DNA of 64,000 bases from Dichomitus squalens LYAD-421 SS1 (Eukaryota > Basidiomycota > Agaricomycetes > Polyporales > Polyporaceae): assembly GCF_000275845.1 (NCBI RefSeq), contig NW_006766974.1, positions 22,219 through 86,218 of the forward strand, in the 5' to 3' direction. This document shows, one piece after another, positions 32,067-43,883 of the stretch. The position numbers and the translations under genes are program-made. Every line of letters begins with the position of its first letter. Position 1 is the stretch's first letter. Below the pieces are notes generated by a model. The model saw only the letters and a program-made list of their open reading frames with translations. It searched no databases and was not told where the DNA came from.

Positions 32067-33785
32067 TCACTGAGGTAAACGCGTGCTCGACGCGGGACCT
32101 GGCGACGACCCCGCGGGAGTGCGCAGACCGCCAGTCGAAAGCGCGTCCCGCCCGCCATACGCGTCGTCATAGCGGGCCTCGGTACCGTACACGTTCGGCG
32201 GGGGCGAGCGCGGCGGCGCGAACGTCGGGACCGGCTGCTGCTGCTGCTGCTGCGCGTACCCCGCGTTCGTGTACGCGGGCGTCGGCACGTGCACGTCGGC
32301 GTGGTCCATCGACACGCGGGCGTAGCCGTTGTTGCCGCCTGCGCGGGGCACGAGGGGCGTGACGTCCTCAGGGTCGTCGTCGTGCGCGGGCTTGAAGGGG
32401 AACGAGGAGGCGGAGGCCCCCGCTAGCTTCGCCTGGCGCGCCTTGCGGCGCTTGTAGATGACCTCCTGCTTCACGTTGTCGATCTGGCCGTTCACGTAGC
32501 GCATGGCGCCCATCGTGACGATCGTGGTGATGACGATGAGCACGATTTTCACGATCTTCTGCGTGTGAGACGGTTGGACTTGATGGACATGTCAGAAGAG
32601 ACGCGATGTGTGGGAGTGCGCGGGGGAAAACTCACCATCGCCGTTGGCGTCCACAGTGCCGGTGCCAAGATATACCGTCGCGAACTGTTTCGGCAGGGAA
32701 AGGACCGCGGCGACGAGGAATGTGAGTACGCCCATGCCGCAGGTCGCAAATATGGCGGTCGTTACTGAGAGGAAAGAAAGATGATTAGAGCTGAACGCTT
32801 CCCGAAACGAATGCTCGCGGACGACGCACAGTGACCAGGGATGGCGCTGTATCGGACTATGATGGCCATTTTGAAGCCACCTTCACGAATGACTTCTGAC
32901 AGGAGACCGAAGCGGAGGTTCTTCTGCTCCGCTTTCTCGCCGCGCGCCTTGCAGCAGTATCGGAAGGTGCTGCGGTGCAGTGGTCAGACAGCTTTCGATG
33001 GGCGAAAGAACGGTTGGCGAGACTCACTAGTAGGTTACGAGTTCTCCGAGAAGCGTACCAGCCGCGACAATCGCGAAACCGATCCCGATTCCCCACACAT
33101 CTCCACAGAGCAGAGCGACGATCTCGTGGCCAAACAGAGGAGGGAAGGAGAGGATGATCATGATGCCGATAGGAATGAGCCATCTACCGGGTGTTCTGCG
33201 GAGAACTCGTGAGTAACGGTGCCAAAAATGCAGCAAAGGACAAGCAGCGTACTTGCGCATCCATTGCGCGACCGGTCTCAATGCCTTGACGATGTTATTC
33301 TGCTCGACTATGAACACGATGACGAGAGCAAGGATCAGGATCGTAACGATCAAGGAGACTGCAAGACCATCAATCATTAGCATCGACGCAGGGCATCGAG
33401 CGGGATCCACGCACTCAAATTCCTCGGGTTCTTGAGGTATGATGGGTCGAGGAACTTTTTGAGGTTGAATGATTGCGTCTTGTTCACAAGCGCCTCCGCT
33501 TCGGACGGAGTGGGACTGGGTGTGCGCGTGACTTGGCGGTAGTCGACGCCTATACGGCCCTCCTTCCTGTATCCATTGGCTGAGTAGTCATCGGAAGTAC
33601 GAGACGGTGATGGCGAAGGGTGTAGAGAGGGGACTTGGAGGGCATTCTCGTTAGGCGGCGGGTAGAAGTGGGTCGGGGGCCCCTGCGGGCGAGGGGCGTA
33701 TAGCTGCGTGTTCCTAGGCGAAGCGGCGTGGATCAGGACGTATACGGGCGCAAGCAAGGGAGACTGAAGCTCACCCTGAAGACAT
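32067..33785 (-). CDS. TVP38: TVP38/TMEM64-family membrane protein, paralog 2
   Basis: Seven exons: 33785-33775, 33713-33415, 33358-33253, 33195-33028, 32969-32830, 32764-32636 and 32578-32067, total 454 residues. The first exon is only 11 bases (M S S G), chosen because it restores a start to an otherwise ATG-less N-terminus. Exons 3, 4 and 5 are 106, 168 and 140 bp, the same as the matching exons of paralog 1. The VTT core is conserved: LSFPPLFGHEIVALLCGDVW, GFAIVAAGTLLGEL, VIREGGFKMAIIVRYSAIPGH, VLSLPKQFATVYLG. It has an extra intron before the last TM (QKIVKIVLIVITTIVTMGAM). The C-terminal tail is about 120 residues and includes a CTG-encoded run of six glutamines. The basic YKRRKARQAKL motif follows the last TM. 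Intact. Confidence 0.88.
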
Positions 33786-33855
33786 GTGGATTTGGGACGA
33801 GATTTAGAGGGTGGACGGATGGCGAGAGATGGTGGGACCGCGCCTGAAGCATATG

Positions 33856-33864
33856 TATATATAT
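33856..33864 (-). promoter_or_regulatory. TATA-like element upstream of TVP38-2
   Basis: TATATATAT about 70-80 bases upstream of the proposed TVP38-2 start codon. Position and composition suit a core promoter; no experimental support. Confidence 0.4.
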
Positions 33865-34670
33865 CATGGCGCGGCTGAGAGGTGCGCGGCCGGGAACGCG
33901 ACAGAGCGCGTATGTTGTGGGGTGTGCTATGACACGGGTGTGCTGCGTGCATCGCGTTTTGCGTTTGAGAACAGCCACCGCTGCGGTCCGTTATCAACGC
34001 CTGAGGCCTTATCCACACACCGCCCCTCTTCACTAGTCACTACCGATCCCCCGCAGCGCAAATCCATCTCTCCCTCGACGTCGCGACCCGGGTATGTTGG
34101 CACGCAGCTGGCGCATGTATAGCCTGCTCAACATCGCGTAGTATGTTGCGTCTCTGAGCCTTCCGATTCACAAACCGGATCTTTCTTCCAACTGCTCTAT
34201 TATTGTCGGTGATGCGCCCTTGCATTGACATGCAGTGGGCTATGGTGTTCGATGTCCACAGTCCATCACCGTGAGTCCCAGGTATGACGCCGATATCAAT
34301 ATCAAGGCGGGCGTTCAATCTAGCTATGGTAAACGCTCACTGTCTCCACAGCAAGATCCACCTCCTTGGTCTTTGTCCTGTCGTGAGCAGGGGCCCAGGG
34401 GTGTACGATACTATAGCAAACTGGTCACCTCGACAATTGAACGACTCCAAACTTCCCATGGGCTAGCGTTCCGTGGTTGATATATCTCCTATGGGCGGCA
34501 AGCCATTCCACATCGGCTTGTACATGTGCAATTAGATCGCCCACAGGTGACGACATCGACGAGGGGCTTGCGAATTCCGTGGTATCCCACATCGAATTGG
34601 CCAATTGGCAGTATGTACGAAGTTACGTTCTGACGACAGGGCCTCAAGCCCTCCCTACGACATAAGTGTT
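33865..34670. other. Intergenic, no gene seen
   Basis: Upstream of TVP38-2 and before a BTB relic. Short frames only. Confidence 0.4.
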
Positions 34671-34689
34671 CCAGTCGCTGATACTCAAA

Positions 34690-34815
34690 CGTTTGAGTCT
34701 CCTTCCCTCAACGCTTGGAAGGTGATGGCCGCGCTCTCAATTGCAGATCGACATGCAGTCGCTCGGGCGGTCAATTTGCTCCGCCGTGGGGTACGAAGTG
34801 CGGGCGATGGCTGAG
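34690..34815 (+). pseudogene. Short BTB-family relic (middle helix only)
   Basis: The plus-strand reading FESPSLNAWKVMAALSIADR then HAVARAVNLLRR aligns with LFPPSFEAWDANAKIRASKR then EDAIEAVNLCRALG of copy H. No BTB half or cysteine tail is recognisable nearby. One short alignment supports this, so the call is tentative. Confidence 0.45.
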
Positions 34816-35167
34816 GACAAGGCATCGCTATCGACTCGAATGAACTGCCAGGATTAAGCCATCTGTTACACTCGCATCCCACGCACTCGCGCAGAGTAAA
34901 TGGATTAATTCGCTAGGAGCCCTCACACTATGACTGCGTCTGATACTATGCATCGTCCTGGTTGCCGCCACCGTCAACACCAACTTCGCAGCCACAAAAC
35001 GACGAGTCTGGTGAACGAGGGTAAACGCTCGCCAACTCTATCTCCCTGAGCGCTTGCACTGCTGTTTTCTTCATTGATACAGTTTTCTGATCACGATCGT
35101 GCCTGGCAGCAAAACCCGAGGTGTGTGTAGATCGGCAACGTCGATCACGCCGCTTCGGAGCGGTATA

Positions 35168-35620
35168 CAGTCGACACCCTCCTAACCCATACCCCTGGTA
35201 ACCCATAAACTCCGAAAACCCATAGGGTTTTGGCTTTCCCAAGTCGGGAAAGGGGGAATTCGACCCCATAACCCATAGGTCCCCAATACCCCATAACCCA
35301 TAGCCTTCTAGGGCTCAAAACCCATACGGTAATAGTGGTCACACTGAGATTTCGCTCATCAATAACCCGCAAAATACTTGACACATTCTTCCCAGTGTCC
35401 TCCCAGTGTCCATCCACACTTCGACCATGTTGTGGGTAGGTTAGTGTGTTCTAAATCCCATAGCGCTCCCTCAAAGGGTCAGTAGACGCCTGTTCAGCCC
35501 TCGCTAACTGGGACTTATCAGGGCGCTTAGAAGGCGCTAAAGTTCTGGTAGCCCATAACCCCTCAAAACCCATATATTTGGGCCTGTCCCGAGGGCTATG
35601 GGTTAAGAGGGTGTCGACTG
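35168..35620. mobile_element. MITE, 453 bp, Tc1/mariner-pogo type (TA target site)
   Basis: The left end CAGTCGACACCCTC and the right end GAGGGTGTCGACTG are inverted copies. The match extends about 24 bases with one mismatch, and TA flanks both sides (35166-35167 and 35621-35622). No transposase frame is inside. The interior is rich in the octamer AACCCATA or its complement, at least seven times. Length, TIR and TA duplication fit a non-autonomous Tc1/mariner or pogo-like element; the family is inferred from the ends only. Confidence 0.85.
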
Positions 35621-35894
35621 TATTCGTTCGTCGGTCCTCCCCTGTTCCGCTCACTCAACGTCGGAGCTCGCGCTCCCCGTTCCTGCGCTCAGCCGCCCTC
35701 CTCGCACGTCCCGGAGAGGGGACGTCGCCCTCTGAAGCTGACAGCCCTCTCGCGCCAGTGCTCATCCGCTGAGGACCTGCCGACAGCGCGGCCGTGCTAG
35801 CCGTGGTATCTCCCGAGGTCGCAAACGGGTCCGTCCTGTTCGTTGTACGCGTCAGTGACATCGGAATTTTGGCCTGAATAGGAGCTGGAATGAC

Positions 35895-37902
35895 TCACGC
35901 TTGGGAATTAGCCACGGCCGTGCGCATGCTGATGCCGGACCGAGACTCGACGTCACGCGCTCGCTCTAGGTCGATATCCACGGGCATTGGAATCGCTCCG
36001 TCAGGACGAGGATAACCCGACGCGGCGAGCATCTTGGCTTGCCTGCGTGTCGCGAGAGAGCGTATGCGCGAACAGCCGATCAAGGCAGGGTGTGGTACGC
36101 GATCGAATATGCATGTGCACGCCAAGTGTTTCATGTCGCAGATCACGGCAAGGGTGCGCGAGCCAAAAGTCACCACAATGAGGTAGGTGATAGCGGATGA
36201 GAAATCAGCATGTAGCGTTGAGTTTACGAAGAGAAGTCGCCAAGGCGTGGCAGGGGGGTAGGGATGGATTCTGTGATGAGTAACCGCGGCGGAGGGGGAG
36301 ACATGCTCAGCAACATACCTTGCCTTCCTCCTCTTATACACGACACCCGCTTTCACCTCATCCATCTTCCTGTAGATGTAGAGCATGGCCAAGTGGGTGA
36401 CTATGACAGTGGCGATGATCACGATTGCCTTTACGGCGTGCGCCGTCTTGTGGCTGCCTGTCATCCGCCGCATAAGACGGCATAAGTGCTTCTGCAATTT
36501 TCACTGGAACGTCGCAAACTCACCGCTGCTCGACTGCGAAACGCCGATGTACACGACCGCGAGCTGCTTTGGCAGTCCGAGAGTAGCCGCAGCGATGAAC
36601 GTCCATACGCTCATCCCAAGGGTCGAGAATATCGCCGTCAAGACTGAAGACTGTCGAGTAAGGACGACTGCGCGAGAGACTGACAACGTATAACACGTAC
36701 AGTGCCCCGGGATGGCACTCAGCCGCATAATAACCGGTATTTTGAACCCGCCCTCTCTAACGACCTGCGCGAGGACGGCATAGCGCATCTGCGTCTCCTC
36801 CATCTTCTTTCCGCGCGCCATGCACCAATATTTGAACGCGCTTCACACCACCGAGGCACACGTCGCATTAGCATCTCACGACAGAGAGCAGACTGAAGGC
36901 GGACGTACTAGAAGTTGCCAAGCTCGCCAAGGAGGGTGCCTGCTGCCACGATCCCGAAGCCTATCCAGACGCCCCAAACGTCTCCGCAAAGGACGGCGAT
37001 GATCTCGTGGCCGAAGAGCTGCACACAGTCTGGTGGTAAGCGGCATCCCGGTACTCTCATATCGCCCGAAGTATAGAAAGGTAGACTCACAGGGGGGAAG
37101 GATAGAACGAACATGATCGCAATCGGGATGATCCATCCGCCTGGGGTGCTTCACACGCTCGTTCAGGGCATGAACACAGGTAGCAACGGAAGAGAACACT
37201 CACTCATGCATCCAGTTCGCAAATGGACGCATCCAATTCACGACTTTCTGCTGAAAAGCCAGGAACAGGATCAATACGATAACCACCACGAGCGTAATCG
37301 CGATTGTCACTGTGTCCGACGGGAATGGCCATGTCAGTCGCCTGTCCCTACATGCAGGCACGCGAGAGAACGTAGGTACGTATGTGCTTAGGCTGCCTGA
37401 GTTTCTCCCGCGTGAAGTACTTCTTGATATCACAGGATCGGCTCTTGTGCGTGAGGACGTATTTCTCCGAGGGCGTCGGGCTGGGCGTGCGCATGAACTC
37501 TCGAATCTCGACCCGAGTACCGCTATCTTTGTCGCCATCGTCGTCCACGTTCGGCATACTTGTATGAGTGGCGAAGCTCGAGTTAGGATGCGAAAGCGAC
37601 GGAGAAGGGACAAAGGTTGGGGCTACGCCATACACGCACGACGCGTCTGAGAGTCGCGGGACAGGCGCGACTAGTGTCGGGGAAGCGTTGGGTGGGTACT
37701 GATGACCATCGGTGACAGTGTATGAGGGAATGTTGTCCGATGGCCTGGTGCTAGACGAATCGTGGCAGTCAGCTGAATTTGATTCAAGGGACGATGTAGG
37801 GGATGTGACGACCAACCTCATGCTCTGATCTTGAAAAGGAACGACGAGCCTACGCGTCAGGAAGGGATGGGAAAAGCTGCCTGACAAAGGTGAGGGCTTC
37901 AA
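35895..37902 (-). CDS. TVP38: TVP38/TMEM64-family membrane protein, paralog 3
   Basis: Eight exons: 37902-37380, 37309-37204, 37148-37091, 37018-36909, 36840-36701, 36643-36524, 36457-36319 and 36042-35895, total 447 residues. The TPSPTPSE motif closes the polar N-terminus, as in the other paralogs. The core reads ITLVVVIVLILFLAFQQKVV, IAIMFVLSFPP|LFGHEIIAVLCGDVW, GIVAAGTLLGELGNF, VVREGGFKIPVIMRLSAIPGH, ATLGLPKQLAVVYIG, then the last TM and YKRRKAR. Exons 3 and 4 (58+110 bp) equal the 168-bp single exon of paralogs 1 and 2, so an extra intron sits within the FPPLFGHE motif. A further intron interrupts the basic KAR|RQAK motif. The C-terminal tail is short (about 50 residues). The start could instead be the ATG at 37821. 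Intact. Confidence 0.87.
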
Positions 37903-40500
37903 AGAGGTCGAGGGAAACTATATAGGCCGGCGGCAGAAAAGAAGCGGGGAGGTAACGAGAGCTAATAGTCAATGGATGAAGTAGCGGGGAGTCTCTCCCC
38001 GGCAGCTTTCTCCCTAGAATCTTATGCAGCTGTTTGTGACTTCGGTTGCTCTATCATAGCAATCGAGGAAGCTCCAGAACAGCCTCACAGGGTCGTGCGT
38101 AGTCAGGCCTCGAGATAAAGCGGGGTTCATATCCGCTCGTCCGCGTGAGGCGGCACTTACCCAGGCTATCCAAGGCTGGCCAGCGTCTGTACTGTCCCGG
38201 ATGCTGTGACATGCCATGACTGCGGACATACAGCGACTTTCTTATTCCTCGTTTCCCCTTTTGATCTTCTAGTCGTGACAACACCAAAAATATCACGCTA
38301 CCCTTGACAAATGCAGGTGAGTCTATTGAGTACTGCCACTGACGCACTATACAGACCTACATGTTCTTCACGTCGCAGTCTTCCTCGACGACCTCCTTAT
38401 GGAAACTGGAATGCGTGGGCGTGGGGCGGCTCAAGAGGCGCACGACTGCCATTGGTTTTCAGCCGGAAGCACAGATCCCGTTTTGAACTTACGGCGTAAT
38501 AGGCATTGTGCCGTCGGTCATGCTCCGGAGCGCACTCTCGACGCGATTCTTCCTACGCGACAATGAAGCAGCGGAGGAACCGTGAGTTGTTGATATGGTT
38601 CTTTAATCGGCGCACTGTCCCTGAGATACCCTGATCAGCAGGTTTAGGCGCCAGTAAGCTCTACAGCGTCCATACGTGCGCAGCGGCATACGGGTGATCG
38701 TGGCGAATTTCTACCTTCTGGAAGTGTACAAGCGAAAAACATCGTAAGCTCTGCATGGTTAGGAACAACGTGCGGTGGGAAAAAGCGCGGGGGGACCATA
38801 CTAGACTCAGAAACAACGGCAAACCGCGGATCCCCGGCAGAGTCGACCAGACGTTCATTGACGGCTGCATATCATGGGATGCTTTTCGTGAGGTACGCAG
38901 ATACGAAAGGCTTACCTTCTGAGATAACATGGCAGCACAAACGCCGCACGTTTTGACACGCTCGTCAATCGACTTCAGAGCCGGGAGTTATCCGTCGGGA
39001 CGGTCTCCGGGGTTTTCAGGCCTCAGGCTGAGCTTGGTTTAGGAGAGTTGAGACCTGCGTGGGTGCAGCCGGGCTATACGAGCGTCGAAAAACAAATGTT
39101 GATGACATTCCGTAGCGTGGAAGATGGAATAGAAGGAGGCTCTGTGCGCGCCGCAGCCGGCGGGTCACGGTCGCAGCACAAGGAGGTGGAGGCGCCAACG
39201 CTGAGAACACTTCCGGGCCAGCCAGGCGCCCACCGTCGTGTCGGCGGTCCGACCGGACTCATGCGAGCTCCCGCACTGGTTCCTTCTCGCCATGAACAGC
39301 CGAGACGAGTGCCAGAGGTGAATCATTGTCTCTACGAATGAAGATGGTAAACTTCGATATCCTACGTCAGAAAATAGCCTTCCAGCCGATCAAGGACATC
39401 GAAGGCGGGCTGGCAGCCTTCAGCAGCGACCGGTGATTTACGTGGTCCACCCAGCTGGCAATTACCTCCGCAAAGCTTCAGGTCCACGTCAAGAGCACGT
39501 CTTAGCTATGAACTAGGATATGGCCCTACAGTAGGAACTCAGGACGGCCAGGAAAGAACTTCATCATTGCATTGGTTTGTACCTCGTCCCGCGACGGATT
39601 TTGCCAACGACATTATTCTAACCACGCCTCTCCTTCTGGATCTCCAGAACATTCATCCAACGCACGTCAGTCTACCGACCTTGCACACACGATGCTGGAT
39701 AGAAATAAGACTACGGGGACATAATACGGGTTGTCCGGGAGCCGAGCAATCCTCGCCATCTCCGGTGGCAATTGAATCACACATCGTCCATCGAGTGCGG
39801 CACATCGGGGATCCGGCCGCAATACTGATTATCTCGTAGATGTAACTCTACCAAGCCTGGTCGCTTCCCCTCCCGGGTCCCTCACAGCGACCATGGCCGG
39901 CCATGAACAGTGGAAGACAGTCGAGAAGGGCGCGGCTACTAGAAGCAGCACTCGAAGACTGCACAACCGGACCACCGCGCAGCATCCCATTCTTCCGCTG
40001 ACTTTCGGGCCTTCGAAAGTCCCGATGTGTGACGCCCGATAGGCCCTCCGACCTGTCAAGTTGACCAGCTGCCCGATGGTCCATTCCCGCGAGAATCATG
40101 GCAAGAATCCTTGGATATTACGTTCGTATGGCTTTGCACCCGGAACGCTCCCAACGTTCAGACGGTGGCGCCTAGGATCACGGTCTCGGCTGGCCTAGTC
40201 AAACGGGCAGTTGTGCCGTACCCCGCCCACCTTCCACGCGATATTGGACCGTGAATGTCTCTATGGATGGGTGATGTAGACCGCGATGTACAAGGTGGCG
40301 TCAAACTTTTACTACGGAGACTAGACCGAGTAACCGGCGAGCCCTGGTTGTAGTCTTACTTCGGGGAACTCGCCATAACAATCGCAGCCATTCGTGGCGA
40401 TTGGGGCCCGAGCCTGGGTGAGTGGCCACACGGAGCTGATTTTACACCATTCCACGAAAGTCGACAGTGTTCGGCCTTGTAGTGACCTCCAGCGATGCTC
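37903..40500. other. 2.6 kb without a recognisable gene
   Basis: Short overlapping frames, no splice-linked exons, no family motifs and no clear terminal repeats. Probably decayed sequence. Confidence 0.45.
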
Positions 40501-40539
40501 TCCACCGACGGGAATGGATAGCTACTCGCACCTTCTTGT

Positions 40540-41170
40540 CCCAGTGTACCATGCTGATCTCGTCCAGGAGGTGCAATCCGTGTCGCGTGAGCCGTCAAGA
40601 GGCCTTGCGAGTCCTCTACGGTCAACGCAAATCCCGAGAATGCAAAGTCCAAGTGTACATAGGCAGCGACTCCGCAAAGCGGTGAATCTGGAAAGAGCGC
40701 GCCCTGCGGCGTAGTCGTCGTCAGCGTGGCGAGTGTATGTAAATGCGAGGTCACTCTGATGGCGGAGACGTACCTGCGGAATCGCTTCCGTCCTACGCCT
40801 ACGAACGCGATACATCTCAAGTTCTCTCAAGCGCGGAACCCCATTTATTGATGCTGCGGTGCAGGCGAGCACTGTCAACCTCATCCGCGCGACCCTCCAG
40901 CGCCAACACCTCAAGCTCGGGTCACACTTGCTACCGATCGACATGTGCGGGCAGAGCCAACTTGCGCCAGGGCCAAGACGCGCAGCTCGGGCATTCTCAC
41001 GGGTTTATTAGAGGTCGATTCCGGTAAGCCTACAGGATGCTCGCCGCTGAGCTCGAGCGAGCGAAGGTGTGGCCACGCGGCCGTCGATTGAAGCATCGGA
41101 TTCCGATCGCTGGGTAGCCTGAGCGTCTGAAGACAAGCGTGCATGTGCCGACCACTGCGCCGATGGCCTC
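40540..41170 (-). pseudogene. F-box/LRR-like relic
   Basis: The minus-strand reading has leucine-repeat texture: CLQTLRLPSDRNPML, WPHLRSLELSGEHPVGLPE, MPELRVLALAQVG, then in another frame VPRLRELEMYRVRR. This spacing of aromatic and leucine residues is typical of the leucine-rich halves of agaricomycete F-box proteins. No F-box and no continuous frame could be found. The assignment rests on pattern only. Confidence 0.4.
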
Positions 41171-42058
41171 ACGCTCTGCAGCGTACTTGTGAGAATACCG
41201 TCGTGTGTAGAATAGCTGGTATGAGAAGGCGGTGAGAGGAGCAAGGAATGCGGTAGTTGGAAGCGGCGTGGGTGGAATACGTAGGATTAGACGACCAAGG
41301 TGGGCCGTGCTGTCAATTGCAGCGCAGCCTCACTATCAACGAGTGCAGGTGTGGCATAGAACTCCGCGCATGTCAGAAAAAAGGCGTTGTCCAGCGCGCC
41401 ACCTGAAAGGGGATCAATCGTGTAGCAGAGGGGACGATGTTGAGCGAGAGCGGGATAGCGCACGACTACTATTTCAGGGCAGTCGTCTGCGAGAGCGAGA
41501 GACCTTGCGGAAGGACGGAAGGACAACCTGAGTGGCAGACATCCGCTACCCTGGACATCTATACCGTACTTCACAAACGGCCACACAATGTTCGGAAGGA
41601 AATGGTGGATGATGGGTTGGTTTATTATGGCAAGACAGCGCAGGAAGAGAACAGGCATGCACGCCAATAGGATATCCCGACGCATCATGGAGAAGGCCAG
41701 TAGGACGCCAGCGACTTCGTGAGCTTGTGTTTCAATAAAGCAGAATGCCGTGCCCTAAACTGAGACAAATTGGGTTGTCGTGTGGGTCAGCCAGTAACAG
41801 AACAGAGATGGTGTTGAACCTACATGTCGGATGCTGACGATATTGGGGTGGAGCGTGCCAGGTCGTGTATCAGGTGCGGTATCGCGACGAGGCTGGAATG
41901 AGCCGCGGTTGAGAACGGTAATCGATATTGTATGTGGGTAGGCGGGAACGCTAGCAGTATGAGCAAAGTCAGAGCGATCCCGCCTATTGAGCACCGCATA
42001 TATACAGGCTCGGCACTGGCAAACCTCATGATGACCATGTTGCAAACGTGGTGGCAAG
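41171..42058. other. Intergenic up to the hAT element
   Basis: No convincing gene. It ends in GTGGCAAG (42051-42058), the left target duplication of the next feature. Confidence 0.4.
42051..42058. repeat. Target site duplication (left) of the hAT element
   Basis: GTGGCAAG, repeated exactly at 42948-42955 on the other side of the element. Confidence 0.93.
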
Positions 42059-42947
42059 TAGTGTTGCCGCCAAGCTGAGCCGGCTTGTCCAGCTAGCTTG
42101 CCAGCTAGACGCCCGGCTTGCTGGAACAAGCCAAGCCGGGTCGATAGATCCGAAATCAAGCTCATGACCAGCTCAACTCCAAGCCGTTCCCCAAGCTGGC
42201 TGGCCCACGGCTGGACGGATGACATAAACCTTCCAAATCAAGCCGTTTTATGCGATACGCGATACAGAACATCGCTCTCGCTCTTGCCACCCGTCCTCTC
42301 ATGCCGTCCCTCCTTTCTGAAATGGCCTTTGTTCCTCCTTTTCTGCGCAGCCCAGCACCGTCAATATCCAGTACGAGCTTTGATGTACTTAAGTATAGCC
42401 AACAGTGTGGAATAGAATCCTTTCGACCCACTACAATACCTGATCCTTGATCTGCCATCTCGCAAATCCCCACTCCCTGTATCCTATTGGACCACACCCC
42501 TGCTATTGTTAACTCCAGTTCTTCCAGTCAGCCCATTGCTTCCTTGTCGAAGCCTGCTCTTGTTTTCAAGGTGGTGGAGACACGCCTATCGGCTAGACTT
42601 CACTGGAGACCATATTTCCCACATTGAGCAGTTGACCATTCAAGAACTCTCCGCCTACCAGCACCGCTGAACATCCCCGTTCCGTGTCTAAAGGACCTTA
42701 ACGGAGTCTTCATATGTTATCGTCTCCACTAGCTGCACAAAATTGCCTCATGTACAAAAGTTACGTTGTATATACCACAACGTCTTTGTGAATGAGCGAC
42801 CTGTTACCATATTTGGTGGCTCAGCTGGCAAGCCAGGAAGCTGGCGCCCAGCTAGCTTGATCTCAGCTTGGCTTGCTCCAGCTTGATGACCCAGCTCAAT
42901 CCAGCTCGTGAGCTTGGCTTAGCTTAGCTGGCTTGGCGGCAACACTA
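42059..42947. mobile_element. Non-autonomous hAT-like DNA transposon, 889 bp
   Basis: The left end TAGTGTTGCCGCCAAGC and the right end GCTTGGCGGCAACACTA are perfect 17-bp terminal inverted repeats. An 8-bp target duplication GTGGCAAG flanks them at 42051-42058 and 42948-42955. An 8-bp duplication with a TA(G)NG-type terminus is the signature of the hAT superfamily. Both subterminal regions (about 42060-42240 and 42820-42940) are packed with AGCTTGGC/CCAGCTAGC-like words, as expected for transposase binding. No transposase frame is inside. The perfect ends suggest a fairly recent insertion. Confidence 0.93.
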
Positions 42948-43167
42948 GTGGCAAGCGCATACTTATAGCGCTGGCAAGGCAGGGATGCTCAAAGGCGCGT
43001 GGGGTGGAGCGACCGACGCGTCTGTCGCTCGCACGTGGGGCCGACGTCATCGCGCAACCCAGTAGAAAAGCTGTGGCCATTTGATGTCTCTATCCTCACA
43101 CTACTCACCTTACCATACGGACCACCCCCGTTACTGCACGCCCCACTCACCTCACACCTGCCCTACC

Positions 43168-43640
43168 ATGAACAACGACGCTCTCGCCCACCAGTCCGAC
43201 TACTCCACCGCCAACTACCCGCCCGAGAACGACAGTACGTTCTCCGCTTCATCCCCTCGCTCCCTCCATCCTCACTCCCACTCTCTCTAGCGACCTCCGA
43301 AGGCGGGTACGGCTCCTCAGGCACCTTCTCCCCCGCCAGCCAGCGCCGCGCCGACCCCTCCCGCCCCTCCAACGACACCGGCCTCATCACCCAATCCCTC
43401 GACGGCGGGCCCCTAGCGTCCGAGCTCCAGGACGCCAAACAGGGCACGGACCCGCGCACCCGTGCCGCGTTCGACCATGACGCAAAACGGGACTTCGACC
43501 CGCTCAACCCGTACGGGCGTAACCCCGACTCCAAAGAAGAGACCGCCGACCGGCTCGCTTCGGCCTATGCGGACCCTAGGCGGCGGCAGTTCGAGAGCGG
43601 CGCAGCGCGGGGGAACGACGGTGACGTTGGCACCTTGTGA
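43168..43640 (+). CDS. Small conserved-looking hypothetical protein
   Basis: Exons 43168-43234 and 43291-43640, phase-1 GT-AG intron of 56 bp, 138 residues. The start ATG (MNNDALAHQSDYSTANYPPE) follows a CT-rich leader with TACC before the ATG. It is hydrophilic, without signal peptide or membrane segment. It contains GLITQSLDGGPLASELQDAK, TRAAFDHDAKRDFDPLNPYG and a C-terminal basic region. Codon bias is strong and the frame is clean. I do not recognise the family. It lies 3' to 3' with PHO88, just outside the hAT element. Confidence 0.7.
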
Positions 43641-43883
43641 GATCAGGCTTGCCTGAAGACGGACTTTGCAACTGTATCCATAGCGTATCAGCGATATCAA
43701 CGCATCCTCGACTCCTCTGTTGAGCATGCATACGACGTCGCACATCCCTCGCGCGAGCCCGATACAACATACATTAACAGGTGATATTTTTGCGACCCAC
43801 GTCTAACGCACAGATCCTACCATACATAACGCGCAGTCACTCACACAGAGCCACGACAAGCACCACGGCTAGCGGTCAACCAA

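Noticed and set aside
32230..32260. CTG/CAG run as an unstable microsatellite
   Set aside because: It encodes a six-glutamine run in the TVP38-2 tail and is short; ordinary for such tails.
35168..35620. AACCCATA clusters as an interstitial telomere
   Set aside because: The usual fungal telomere unit is TTAGGG; here the word is irregularly spaced and enclosed by TIRs with a TA duplication, so a MITE explains it better.
35655..35861. Extra C-terminal exon of TVP38-3 with NRTDPFATSGDTTAST
   Set aside because: A donor exists at the TVP38-3 stop, but the only nearby acceptor leads to an immediate stop, so it cannot be joined in frame.
42059..42947. AGCT-rich repeats as an array of regulatory sites or a CRISPR-like array
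   Set aside because: Repeats are irregular, lie only near both ends, and the segment has perfect TIRs and a target duplication. No CRISPR-like spacing occurs anywhere in the window.
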